Source of the DNA: PALSA-612 sp963776375
GTDB taxonomy: Bacteria > Actinomycetota > Thermoleophilia > Gaiellales > Gaiellaceae
Length of the DNA: 64,000 bases
Assembly: GCA_963776375.1 (NCBI GenBank)
Contig: CAVZMF010000011.1
Coordinates: forward strand, 1-64,000
Reading direction: 5' to 3'
The translations under genes were made by a program, and so were the position numbers. Positions within the stretch are counted from its first letter, which is position 1, and the number at the start of each line of letters is the position of its first letter. Shown here one piece after another: positions 56,835 through 64,000 of the stretch. The notes below the pieces were generated by a model, which worked only from the letters and a program-made list of their open reading frames with translations, did no database searches and was not told where the DNA came from.

Positions 56835-58283
56835 CTAGCTGGTACTCGTGCGGGCAGCGTTCGAGGCTCGCCCGGCGCGGCCGTCCAGGTTGAAGGGAAT
56901 CACCCGGTACCAGCCTCGAATCGCGCTCGCGGTCGGGTCTTCCCACCCGTCGTCGAGATCGGTGACGCAGCGGCGGCAGACCGTCGACCAGGGACCGGTA
57001 CGTTCCGGAGCGCGCTGGATGCTGTAGTTCCGCGCCCCGGCGGATCCCCTCCAGTAGACGCGGCCGGCCCGGATCGAGGTGATCGTCGGCGCCGGCGGGA
57101 GGGCGTGTCGCGGCCGCCGCACGCCGGCCATCGCGTAGTCGTGGCTGCGGATGATCTGGGCACGTGCCGCCATGTCGCCGGCGGACATGACGAGCGTCTT
57201 GATCCCCGTGTAGTACATCGCCCACCACTGACCGCTCTCGCCTGTCCGCGCCACAGACGGGTCCGAGGTGTCGGCCGGGATCGGCAGCCATCCGTGCCCG
57301 TCTGCGTGCGCCTCGAGGGCCCAGAAGGCGTCGCCGGCGATCTCTCGGTTGGCCAGGAGCCCGGCCAGAAAGCCGCTCAGCGAGGGCCTGGTCGGGAAGT
57401 TGGTCAGGTCCCAGCCGTACTCGTAGACGATGTACGGCTTCCCGGCAGCGCGGCACGTGTCGATCCAGCCTTTGACGAACGACGGCGGCAGCGACCAGTG
57501 CGGATACACGAACGAGACGCAGGCGTCGACGGCCGCGAGCCCGGCGTTGTTGGCGCCCGAGAGGATCAGATGGCGGCCGTCCAGCGAGCGGACGTACTGC
57601 GCGATCTGCCTCGTCCAGGGCGTCGGGCTGCCGCCGCCGTTCAGGAGGTCCCAGCCCAGGATGGTCGGGTCGTCCTTGTAGGCCACGCCCGTGTAGACGT
57701 TGACATGCTCGAGTAGGGCCTTGACGTGCGCCTCGACGTCGGCGAGCACGCCCGGATCGGTCCAGAAGGGCTCCATATTCACGAGCGAGCAATCGGGCAC
57801 CGAGATCCCACGCCAGCGGAGGTAGACGCAACCCGTGCCGCCTGCACGCGCGTCGTCGCCGACGATCGTCGGGATGACCTTGATTCCGCGGCTCCGGGCG
57901 GCGCGAAGCGCGTAGTCGATGCGCTCGAACGCCGCCTGGTTGAACTTCCCGGGCTCGGGCTCGAGGCACACGTCGCAGCCGACCGAGTCGCCCATCGTCT
58001 GGCTGCGTACGACACGGACGCCCATCTCCTTCGCCGTCGCGAGAGCGTCGTCGATCTCGAAGTGGCTCGGGTAGTGCGGCCCGGCCGGATCGGCGGGGCC
58101 GTACCCGGCGAGGCCAAGCCATTCGATGTTCGCTCCGCCGAACCGGAACAGCTTCCCGGCCAGGCGCAGCTCCTTCCCGGCGCGGGTCACGAATGTGCTC
58201 GGGGCCGCCGCCCCGCGCGATGCGAGCACGACACACAAGGCCACGAGAAGGAGCGAGGCCGCAGCGAGGATCCTCGAGCGCAT
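56835..58283 (-). CDS. GH5-like (beta-mannanase type) secreted protein lacking the acid/base Glu
   Basis: 482 residues from ATG 58283 (MRSRILAAASLLLVALCVVLASRGAAAP signal peptide). The GH5/endo-mannanase fold: FRFGGANIEWLGLAGYG, EIDDALATAKEMGVRVVRSQTMG, then DDPTILGWDLLNGGGSP, where the usual catalytic acid/base reads NE. Here it is NG. The nucleophile region KPYIVYEYGWDLTNF keeps its Glu. The C-terminal ~90 residues form a fibronectin-like beta domain (APTITSIRAGRVYWRG). It may be a carbohydrate-binding pseudoenzyme or use another acid. Lies between two tRNA genes. Confidence 0.75.
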   Translation of the reverse strand: MRSRILAAASLLLVALCVVLASRGAAAPSTFVTRAGKELRLAGKLFRFGGANIEWLGLAGYGPADPAGPHYPSHFEIDDALATAKEMGVRVVRSQTMGDSVGCDVCLEPEPGKFNQAAFERIDYALRAARSRGIKVIPTIVGDDARAGGTGCVYLRWRGISVPDCSLVNMEPFWTDPGVLADVEAHVKALLEHVNVYTGVAYKDDPTILGWDLLNGGGSPTPWTRQIAQYVRSLDGRHLILSGANNAGLAAVDACVSFVYPHWSLPPSFVKGWIDTCRAAGKPYIVYEYGWDLTNFPTRPSLSGFLAGLLANREIAGDAFWALEAHADGHGWLPIPADTSDPSVARTGESGQWWAMYYTGIKTLVMSAGDMAARAQIIRSHDYAMAGVRRPRHALPPAPTITSIRAGRVYWRGSAGARNYSIQRAPERTGPWSTVCRRCVTDLDDGWEDPTASAIRGWYRVIPFNLDGRAGRASNAARTSTS

Positions 58284-58306
58284 CGCGCCAGTATGCTGGC
58301 CGCGGG

Positions 58307-58379
58307 GCCCCCATCGACTAGCGGCCCAGGTCACGGCCCTTTCAAGGCCGTAGCGCGGGTTCGAATCCCGCTGGGGGCA
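58307..58379 (+). tRNA. tRNA-Glu (anticodon TTC)
   Basis: 73 nt. Acceptor GCCCCCA pairs with TGGGGGC, discriminator A. The D-arm CGACTAGCGGCCCAGG, anticodon loop CTTTCAA (TTC) and T-arm GGGTTCGAATCCC fit. 17 nt upstream of the multicopper oxidase start. Confidence 0.95.
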
Positions 58380-58396
58380 TCCGAAGGAGGTATCAC

Positions 58397-60130
58397 ATGA
58401 CGGGTTCTACGCCGGTGTCAGCGGACCAGTTCCCCACCGACCCATCAGGTTTGCCCGAGAACAAGGTCAGTAAGGTGATCGAGGTTCCCGACCGCGGCCG
58501 GGTCGAGCTGAAGATTGCCCCGGTGGCGAAGCGGCTCGGTGACACCACCGTGCGGATGCTCGCCTACAACGGGTCGATCCCCGGTCCGAGTCTGAAGGTG
58601 CAAGAAGGGTCTGAAGTGGTCGTCGATGTCGTCAACGAGGGTGATCTGGAAGCGACGGTTCACTGGCACGGGCTACGTCTGGACAACCGCTACGACGGGA
58701 CACACGAGACGCAGGCACCGATGCCGGTCGGCGGACGGTTCACGTACCGGATTCAATTCCCCGATCCGGGCGTCTACTGGTACCACCCGCACATCCGCGA
58801 GGACTACGGCCAGGAGATGGGTCTGTACGGCAACATCCTGGTCGTCCCCGTGGATCCCGAGTACTGGCCGCCGGCCAACAGGGAGATCCTGCTCACCCTG
58901 GACGATGTCCTCCTCGAGGACGGTCACGTCGCCCCGTTCAGCCGCTCGGAGACGAACTACGTGGCGATGGGCCGGTTCGGCAACGTCCTGCTCATCGCCG
59001 GCGAGCCCGACCTCTCGCTGAATGCGAAGCTCGGCGAGGTCGTGCGCTTCTACCTGACCAACACTGCAAACACCCGCGTCTTCAACGTCGGGCTCGAGGG
59101 AGGTCGGATGAAGCTGGTCGGCGGTGACAGCGGCCGCTGCGAGCGGGAGCAATTCGTAGAGGAAGTGATTCTGGCGCCGTCCGAGCGGGTCATCGTCGAC
59201 GTGCTGTTCGAGAAGCCGGGCCAGGCGACGCTGGAGCACCGGACGCCGGACAAGACGTATTCGCTCGCCGCGATCACCGTCAGCGAGGAACAGGCGGAGC
59301 CGGCGCTGGGGCGGGAGTTCGAAGTCACGCGCACGAATGCGGAGATGGTGGCCGAACGGGAGCGAATAGCCCCGTTCATACCCGCCGACCCCGACAAGAC
59401 GCTTGCCTTCGTCGCCGAGATGGACATGGATGTCCCCGAGGGGCCGGTCGTCTACGCGTGCCCGATGCACCCGGAGGTCGTCCAGGCCGAGGAGGGGAGC
59501 TGCCCGAAGTGCGGGATGAAGCTCCTGGCTGTTGCGGCGCCGGTGACCAGCTACGCCTGTCCGATGCACCCGGAGGTCGTCAGCGAGCGACCCGACCGTT
59601 GTCCGAAGTGCGGGATGAAGCTCGTCCCCGCCCAACTCGTGACCGAGGCGACAGAGCACGGCGGCCCGACCCACGACCATGGCGACAGCCACGCGCACGA
59701 AGCAGCGGGCGGCGTCGAGTGGGAGGACGACATGGTCGAGGTCAATCGGATGACCACCCCGGCCAACATGCGCTGGAAGCTCGTCGACCGGACGAGCGGC
59801 GCTGAGAACCATGCGATCGACTGGCGGTTTCTGGTTGGCGACCAGGTGAAGATCCGTCTGGTCAACGAGATGGACTCCGACCACCCGATGCACCACCCCT
59901 TCCACATACACGGGGCCGGCCGGTTCCTCGTCCTCACCCGAGACGGAGTCGAGGAGCCGAACCTGGTCTGGAAGGACACGGTGTTGGTACGCACCGGGGA
60001 GACGGTGGAGATCCTGCTCGACGTCACCAATCCCGGCGTCTGGATGGCGCACTGCCACATTGCCGAGCACCACGAGAGCGGCATGATGTTCAGCTTCCAC
60101 GTCGACCCGAATCCCGACCGAAGCTCGTGA
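58397..60130 (+). CDS. Multicopper oxidase with two inserted heavy-metal-binding domains
   Basis: 577 residues from ATG 58397 (AAGGAGGT site). Copper ligands: VHWHGLRL, WYHPHIRED, HPMHHPFHIHG and MAHCHIAEHHESGMM (T1 HCHxxxHxxxxM). Between cupredoxin domains 2 and 3 are two repeats YACPMHPEVV...CPKCGMKL (residues ~353-377 and ~383-412), the HMBD/YHS-like metal-binding motif found in copper resistance proteins, plus a His-rich HDHGDSHAH. No signal peptide is visible. Likely copper or other metal oxidation and detoxification. Confidence 0.9.
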   Translation: MTGSTPVSADQFPTDPSGLPENKVSKVIEVPDRGRVELKIAPVAKRLGDTTVRMLAYNGSIPGPSLKVQEGSEVVVDVVNEGDLEATVHWHGLRLDNRYDGTHETQAPMPVGGRFTYRIQFPDPGVYWYHPHIREDYGQEMGLYGNILVVPVDPEYWPPANREILLTLDDVLLEDGHVAPFSRSETNYVAMGRFGNVLLIAGEPDLSLNAKLGEVVRFYLTNTANTRVFNVGLEGGRMKLVGGDSGRCEREQFVEEVILAPSERVIVDVLFEKPGQATLEHRTPDKTYSLAAITVSEEQAEPALGREFEVTRTNAEMVAERERIAPFIPADPDKTLAFVAEMDMDVPEGPVVYACPMHPEVVQAEEGSCPKCGMKLLAVAAPVTSYACPMHPEVVSERPDRCPKCGMKLVPAQLVTEATEHGGPTHDHGDSHAHEAAGGVEWEDDMVEVNRMTTPANMRWKLVDRTSGAENHAIDWRFLVGDQVKIRLVNEMDSDHPMHHPFHIHGAGRFLVLTRDGVEEPNLVWKDTVLVRTGETVEILLDVTNPGVWMAHCHIAEHHESGMMFSFHVDPNPDRSS

Positions 60131-60201
60131 TTCCGGCCGGCCGGCCGACTCCGGCCTCCTGCCTGCCCTTGCGCGCATGGCGGCGGCCATCTGCGGCTGT
60201 C

Positions 60202-60439
60202 ATGTGGGGACTGGTGTTCGGCGCTGTCCAGGCGGCGTCGCCGCTCGCCTTCTGGTGGCTGGACGCAGCCACCGTGTACGCGCTCGGGTTGGTGCTGATC
60301 GCGTCGGTCTACGTCGGCTTCGCGGTCGCCGACGGACGCTGGAGAGTCGTCGCGGTCGAGAGCGGCGTCGCAGGCCATCGACTGGGTGGCAGCGACGATC
60401 ATCGCCGTCGAGATCGTCGCCGGCGTCGACTTCCACTAG
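60202..60439 (+). CDS. Small membrane protein, one frameshift
   Basis: From ATG 60202: MWGLVFGAVQAASPLAFWWLDAATVYALGLVLIASVYVGFAVADGRWRVVAVES, two hydrophobic helices. The frame breaks near 60370 and resumes as AIDWVAATIIAVEIVAGVDFH to TAG 60439, a third helix. About 80 residues. No family recognised. It sits between the multicopper oxidase and an FMO-like gene. Confidence 0.5.
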
Positions 60440-60458
60440 CTCGAAGGGGGACACCGAC

Positions 60459-61538
60459 ATGACCGAGAATGGCTCGCCGAACCGCTTCGATGTCGCCGTG
60501 GTCGGCGCCGGCCAGGCCGGGCTGGCGATCGGCTACTTCCTCGCGCGCCAGGGCCGACGCTTCGTGATCCTCGACGGCGCCGACGCGATCGGCTCCGCCT
60601 GGCACAGCCGCTGGGACTCGCTCACCCTGTTCACGCCGCGGCGCTACGACAGCCTCCCCGAACTCGCCTTCCCCGGCGAGCCCGACGGTTACCCGATCCG
60701 CGACGAGGTGATCGCCTACCTCGAGCAATACGCAGCGCAGTTCGAGCTGCCAGTGCGACTGAACAGCCAGGTGCGCTCGCTGACCGCGAAGGACGGAGGC
60801 TTCCTGCTCGCTCTCGGCGGCGAGTCGATCGAGGCCGACCAGGTCGTCGTCGCCACCGGTCCCTTCCAGAAACCGCTCGTACCGCCGTTCGCGGGCGGGC
60901 TGTCGGCCGAGGTGTTCCAGACGCACAGCACGGGATATCGCGATCCCGCCGGCGTACCCGAAGGCACCGTACTCATCGTGGGCGGAGGCAACACCGGCTT
61001 CCAGATCGCCGAGGAACTGGCCGCGACACACGCCGTCCACCTCGCGGTCGGGTCACGCCAGACGCCGCTTCCACAGACGATCCTCGGCCGCGATCTCTTC
61101 TGGTGGCTCGAGAAGCTGGGCCTGCTCCACAAGACGGTCGACTCGCGGCTCGGACGGCGATTCCGTGATCGCGAGACGCTGATCGGCTCGAGCCCGCGCA
61201 CCGCCAGGCGGCACGGAGTGGAGATGCGACCTCGGGCGACCGCGGCCTCAGCGCGAACGGTGACGTTCGCCGATGGAAGCAGCCTCGAAGTCGACGCGGT
61301 CATCTGGGCAACCGGCTACCGCCCCGACAACTCCTGGATCGACCTGCCGATCACCGACCCGGAAGGGCACCTCCGCCACGACCGCGGCGTGACGGACTTC
61401 GCGGGCCTCTACTTCCTCGGTCTGCCGTGGCAGCACACCCGCGGGTCGGCGCTGCTCGGCTGGGTCAAGGAGGACGCCGAGTACATCGCCGAGCGAGTCG
61501 GTGCCCATGAAGCCTCCGGCGTCACCAGATCTGGGTAG
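60459..61538 (+). CDS. Flavin-containing monooxygenase-like FAD/NAD(P) oxidoreductase
   Basis: 359 residues from ATG 60459 with a GAAGGGGG site. FAD motif VVGAGQAGLAIGYFLA, then GSAWHSRWDSLTLFTPRRYDSLPELAFPG (FMO/CzcO type), ATGPFQKPLVPPF, NADPH motif VLIVGGGNTGFQIAEEL, and ATGYRPDNSWIDL. Family members oxidise N or S centres, or act as CzcO-type thiol/persulfide enzymes. The substrate is unknown. Short region downstream holds a gene remnant. Confidence 0.85.
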   Translation: MTENGSPNRFDVAVVGAGQAGLAIGYFLARQGRRFVILDGADAIGSAWHSRWDSLTLFTPRRYDSLPELAFPGEPDGYPIRDEVIAYLEQYAAQFELPVRLNSQVRSLTAKDGGFLLALGGESIEADQVVVATGPFQKPLVPPFAGGLSAEVFQTHSTGYRDPAGVPEGTVLIVGGGNTGFQIAEELAATHAVHLAVGSRQTPLPQTILGRDLFWWLEKLGLLHKTVDSRLGRRFRDRETLIGSSPRTARRHGVEMRPRATAASARTVTFADGSSLEVDAVIWATGYRPDNSWIDLPITDPEGHLRHDRGVTDFAGLYFLGLPWQHTRGSALLGWVKEDAEYIAERVGAHEASGVTRSG

Positions 61539-61625
61539 ACGAGGTAGCCACCCGGCTTGAGAACGCGTACCGCCTCTGCGAGCGCGTTCAGGCCGGCGCT
61601 TCGAAGCCGAAGCCGCCATGCGGTC
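61525..61625 (-). pseudogene. Remnant of a methyltransferase gene
   Basis: On the minus strand, LRSAGLNALAEAVRVLKPGGYLVYPDLVTPEAS reads like motif III of a SAM methyltransferase (RVLKPGGYLV). No start or other motif is present, and the frame crosses into the FMO-like gene. A decayed fragment of ~35 codons. Confidence 0.45.
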
Positions 61626-61667
61626 CGGCTACTGCCGGGGAGCTCTCCGTCGATCCGCACGGCAGAA

Positions 61668-61673
61668 TAGTCT
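61668..61673 (+). promoter_or_regulatory. -10 box TAGTCT, leaderless promoter
   Basis: TAGTCT ends 6 nt before GTG 61680. Confidence 0.45.
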
Positions 61674-61679
61674 GCGGGT

Positions 61680-63278
61680 GTGGCAGCCCGGACGGCGGTG
61701 CTCTCCGAGGGACAGCTCGCCCTGCTTGCCGAGCACGGCGAGGAGCGGCGCGCGGAGATCGGCGACGTGCTCTTTCGGGTCGGTGACCGACGCTATCCGC
61801 TGATCGCGATCATCGAAGGCGAGGTGGCCGTCCTCGACCAGACCGGTGCGGAGATCAACCGCCACGGCCCGGGCGGCTTCCTCGGCGAGTCGGGCCTGCT
61901 CTCGGGACAGACTGTCTTCTTCACGGCCGCCGTGACCGAGCCGACGCTCTACATCGCCGTCGAGCGTGAGGAGCTGCGAACGCTCCTGTTCGAGGACAGC
62001 GCGCTCAGTGACCTGTTGCTCTGGACTTTTATGGCTCGCCGGGAGGGGCTTCAGGCGCGGGACGGTGTCGGTGCCGAGATCGTCGGGCCGCATTCGTCCG
62101 AGGCGACGCGACAGCTCGTCGAGTTCGCGCGGCGCAACCGCCTGCCGTTCACGTGGCTGGACACCGACCGCCCCGAGCATGCGGAGGGGCTCGCACAGAT
62201 CTCCGGACTCGCGGACAACGAGATCCCGCTCGTGCGTCTACCGGGAGGGCCTGAGCTTCGGAATCCCTCGGCCGGCGAGGTGTCCCGGGCGCTGGGCATC
62301 GGGCTCGATCTCGACCGGGCGGAGACGGTCGACCTGCTCGTCGTCGGCGGCGGCCCGGCCGGGCTCGGCGCCGCCGTCTACGCCGCGTCGGAGGGGCTGA
62401 ACACGCTCGTGGTCGAGGGCACCGCTCTCGGCGGGCAGGCGGGAACGTCGCGGAGGATCGAGAACTACCTCGGCTTCCCGGCGGGCATCAGCGGCTCGGA
62501 GCTGACGGTTCGCGCCGTCGGCCAGGCGCGGAAGTTCGGCGCCCGCACGGCCACGCCGTACCGCGCCGTCGCGCTCGAGCCCGGCGCCGAGCTTCACCTC
62601 GTCCGGCTCGAGAGCGGCCAGGAGATGAGGGCGCGCGCCGTCGTTCTGGCGACCGGCGCCGAGTACCGCCGGCTTCCGATCCCGGAGATCGACTCGTACG
62701 AAGGCGTCAGCATCTTCTATGCCGCGGGGCCACAGGAGGCCCGGCGCTGCGGCGCCACGCGGGTCGGTGTCGTCGGCGGCGGGAACTCGGCGGCCCAGGC
62801 GGCGATCTGGCTCGCCCGCGGCGGCGCGCTCGTGACGCTCTTCCACCGCCGGGCCGACCTCAGCGAGACGATGTCGGACTACCTGATCCACGACCTCGAG
62901 CGCGCCGGCGTCTTCGTCCGGGGGCACAGCGAGATCGCCGCGCTGCACGGCGCCGACGGCCAACTCGAGGCGGCGACGCTCCGCGACGGCGAGCGGATTC
63001 CGCTCTCCAACCTCTTCCTCTTCCTCGGAGCCGCACCGAACACCGACTGGCTCGGTGGCACGGTCGCGCTCGACGACGACGGCTTCGTCCTCACGGGCCA
63101 GAGGGCCGGTGCCGAGAGCATCCTGGAGACGAACGTGCCCGGCGTCTTCGCGGTGGGCGATGTTCGCTCGGGGTCGGTCAAGCGTTGCGCCACCGCTGTC
63201 GGCGAGGGGGCGATGGTCGTGCGTTTCGTCCACGAGCGCTTCTCCGCCGACGTTGTCGGGACCCCGGCAGGCAGCTGA
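61680..63278 (+). CDS. cNMP-binding domain fused to a thioredoxin-reductase-like flavoprotein without CxxC
   Basis: 532 residues from GTG 61680. Residues ~1-125 form a cNMP-binding domain (GDVLFRVGDRRYPLIAIIEGEVAVLD ... GPGGFLGESGLLSGQTVFFTAAV). Residues ~130-210 look like a thioredoxin/glutaredoxin-like spacer without CxxC. From ~215 a TrxR fold: DLLVVGGGPAGLGAAVYAASEGLNTLVVEGTALGGQAGTSRRIENYLGFP, then IFYAAGPQEARRCGATRVGVVGGGNSAAQAAIWLA and VFAVGDVRSGSVKRCATAVGEG. The usual redox CATC is replaced by YAAGPQEA, so it resembles the ferredoxin-NADP reductase branch. cNMP likely tunes activity. Confidence 0.88.
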   Translation: MAARTAVLSEGQLALLAEHGEERRAEIGDVLFRVGDRRYPLIAIIEGEVAVLDQTGAEINRHGPGGFLGESGLLSGQTVFFTAAVTEPTLYIAVEREELRTLLFEDSALSDLLLWTFMARREGLQARDGVGAEIVGPHSSEATRQLVEFARRNRLPFTWLDTDRPEHAEGLAQISGLADNEIPLVRLPGGPELRNPSAGEVSRALGIGLDLDRAETVDLLVVGGGPAGLGAAVYAASEGLNTLVVEGTALGGQAGTSRRIENYLGFPAGISGSELTVRAVGQARKFGARTATPYRAVALEPGAELHLVRLESGQEMRARAVVLATGAEYRRLPIPEIDSYEGVSIFYAAGPQEARRCGATRVGVVGGGNSAAQAAIWLARGGALVTLFHRRADLSETMSDYLIHDLERAGVFVRGHSEIAALHGADGQLEAATLRDGERIPLSNLFLFLGAAPNTDWLGGTVALDDDGFVLTGQRAGAESILETNVPGVFAVGDVRSGSVKRCATAVGEGAMVVRFVHERFSADVVGTPAGS

Positions 63279-63344
63279 CACCGCTCGACGCTCCGCGCTA
63301 CACCGCCGACCTCTCCCACACCGAGACGTGCCTTACGATTTCCG

Positions 63345-63381
63345 CTAGATGATTGGTCAGCTTTATCGATCAATCATCTAG
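63345..63381. repeat. AT-rich perfect inverted repeat between convergent genes
   Basis: Arms CTAGATGATTG (63345-63355) and CAATCATCTAG (63371-63381), 15-nt loop. The right arm contains the stop codon of the cyclase gene. Its AT content contrasts with the surroundings. A bidirectional terminator, or a target or end of a mobile element, are both possible. Confidence 0.6.
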
Positions 63382-64000
63382 ACCTGGGAAAGCTCTGCTG
63401 CCGATTCGCGGACGGCGACGACGTTGAACGCCGTGACCGGCCGCTGAAAGCCCTTCAGGACGAACTCGCCGGCGGGCTCGACGTCGACGTCGTCTTCGAC
63501 CTCGGCGTAGAGGCGCTGGGCGATCAGGATCTGGCCGCCTGTCGCCTCGTCGGCCAGCCGCGAAGCGAGGTTCGTCACCGCCCCGATCGCGGCGTAGTCG
63601 GAGCGGCCCTCGAAGCCGACCTCGCCGCACGTCGCGTAGCCGAGGGCGATACCGACGCCGAAGTCGAGGTCGTGCCCGCGCTTCGACCACTGCGGCGTGA
63701 GCTCGGCCATCTCCTCGCGCAGCGCGCAGCCCATGCGCACGGCGCGGAGCGCGGCGTCGGGGACCTCGATCGGGTCGTTGAAGAAGAGCTGGACGCCGTC
63801 GCCCTCGAGGAAGCCGACGGTCGCCTCGAAGCGCTTCACGAGCCGCGCCGATCACGCCGTGGAACTCGCCGAGCACGCGCATCAGCTCCTCGGGCTCGAC
63901 GGCGTCGACGAAGCTCGACCAGCCGCGCAGGTCGGCGAAGAACATCGCCACCTGCCGGCGGTGGCTCGCGAGGATCGTCTCGTCTCCCGAGGTGACGACC
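63378..64000 (-). CDS. Class III adenylate/guanylate cyclase, partial, one frameshift
   Basis: The 3' part of a gene entering from the right edge. Reads ETILASHRRQVAMFFADLRGWSSFVDAVEPEELMRVLGEFHGVIGA; one extra base near 63850; then LVKRFEATVGFLEGDGVQLFFNDPIEVPDAALRAVRM ... YAAIGAVTNLASRLADEATGGQILIAQRLY ... FVLKGFQRPVTAFNVV to TAG 63378. Metal Asp in ADLRGW and EGDGVQLFF, and NLASRLAD as the transition-state element. Likely makes cAMP or cGMP. The N-terminal sensor lies outside the window. Confidence 0.82.

Noticed and set aside
56749..58379. Integrated island between tRNA-Val and tRNA-Glu
   Set aside because: No integrase, no tRNA-end duplication; only one GH5-like gene lies between them.

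Overview
High-GC (about 70%) bacterial chromosome, very probably an actinobacterium. Class Thermoleophilia (Gaiellales or Solirubrobacterales type) is my inference, from gene content (fasciclin proteins, heliorhodopsin, cyclase-AAA-TPR protein, purine genes packed with GTGA overlaps) and from many start codons only 6-7 nt downstream of a TAGACT-like -10 box (leaderless transcripts). Two tRNA genes (Val-TAC, Glu-TTC) are present. There is no rRNA, CRISPR array, integrase or intact transposase. About fifteen genes carry single-base frameshifts, one has an in-frame amber codon, and several lack their middle or one end. Some of these may be draft or long-read assembly errors, so broken genes are described as reconstructed.

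Layout. 1-7.1 kb: light-response cluster. It holds a CarH/LitR-type MerR-B12 photoreceptor with tandem 11-bp operator repeats on both sides of it, and similar repeats between an FAD amine-oxidase-like gene and SRPBCC/SDR genes. A DUF2867-type SDR, a second SRPBCC protein, two fasciclin proteins and a heliorhodopsin complete it. 7.2-12.7 kb: accessory segment bracketed by two related short repeats, with an ERCC4 nuclease, a Doc toxin-antitoxin pair, a VOC protein, an MFS transporter fused to a cNMP-binding domain, and an FAD oxidase. 12.8-15.6 kb: GFA protein, a cyclase remnant, and an eroded moxR-DUF58-VWA operon with an amber codon in moxR. 15.7-22.3 kb: BBE-type flavoprotein, methyltransferase, two metallo-beta-lactamase-fold proteins, DUF202 protein, acetyltransferase and two DMT exporters. 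22.3-33.5 kb: purine synthesis (purL, purF, purM, purN, purH), interrupted by a cyclase-AAA-TPR regulator, an NTF2-like protein and CtaG. purL and purF are damaged by palindromic repeat elements. 33.5-48 kb: MshEN/acidic protein, reverse transsulfuration (CBS, cystathionine gamma-synthase/lyase), two YcaQ-like proteins, GST, phosphoesterase, BolA plus monothiol glutaredoxin, and a complete sulfate ABC transporter with an Rrf2 regulator. 48-56.7 kb: internally deleted CDF transporter, divergent FtsH-like protease, secreted CHRD-like protein, lipoprotein, broken glycosyltransferase and a vanadium-type haloperoxidase. 56.7-64 kb: tRNA-Val, GH5-like protein, tRNA-Glu, a multicopper oxidase with two heavy-metal-binding domains, an FMO-like enzyme, a cNMP-binding/thioredoxin-reductase-like fusion and a nucleotide cyclase running off the right edge.

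How it works together. The left end looks like a blue/green-light-responsive stress regulon: AdoB12 CarH repression is relieved by light, and retinal-binding heliorhodopsin lies beside it. Sulfur genes form one assimilation block: sulfate import, CBS and cystathionine gamma-synthase/lyase, and an Rrf2 regulator without cysteines. Second-messenger genes are dense: three cyclase modules and two different cNMP-binding fusions. A family of GC-rich palindromes and a roughly 290-bp MITE-like element sit at 3' ends and supply the last codons of several genes.
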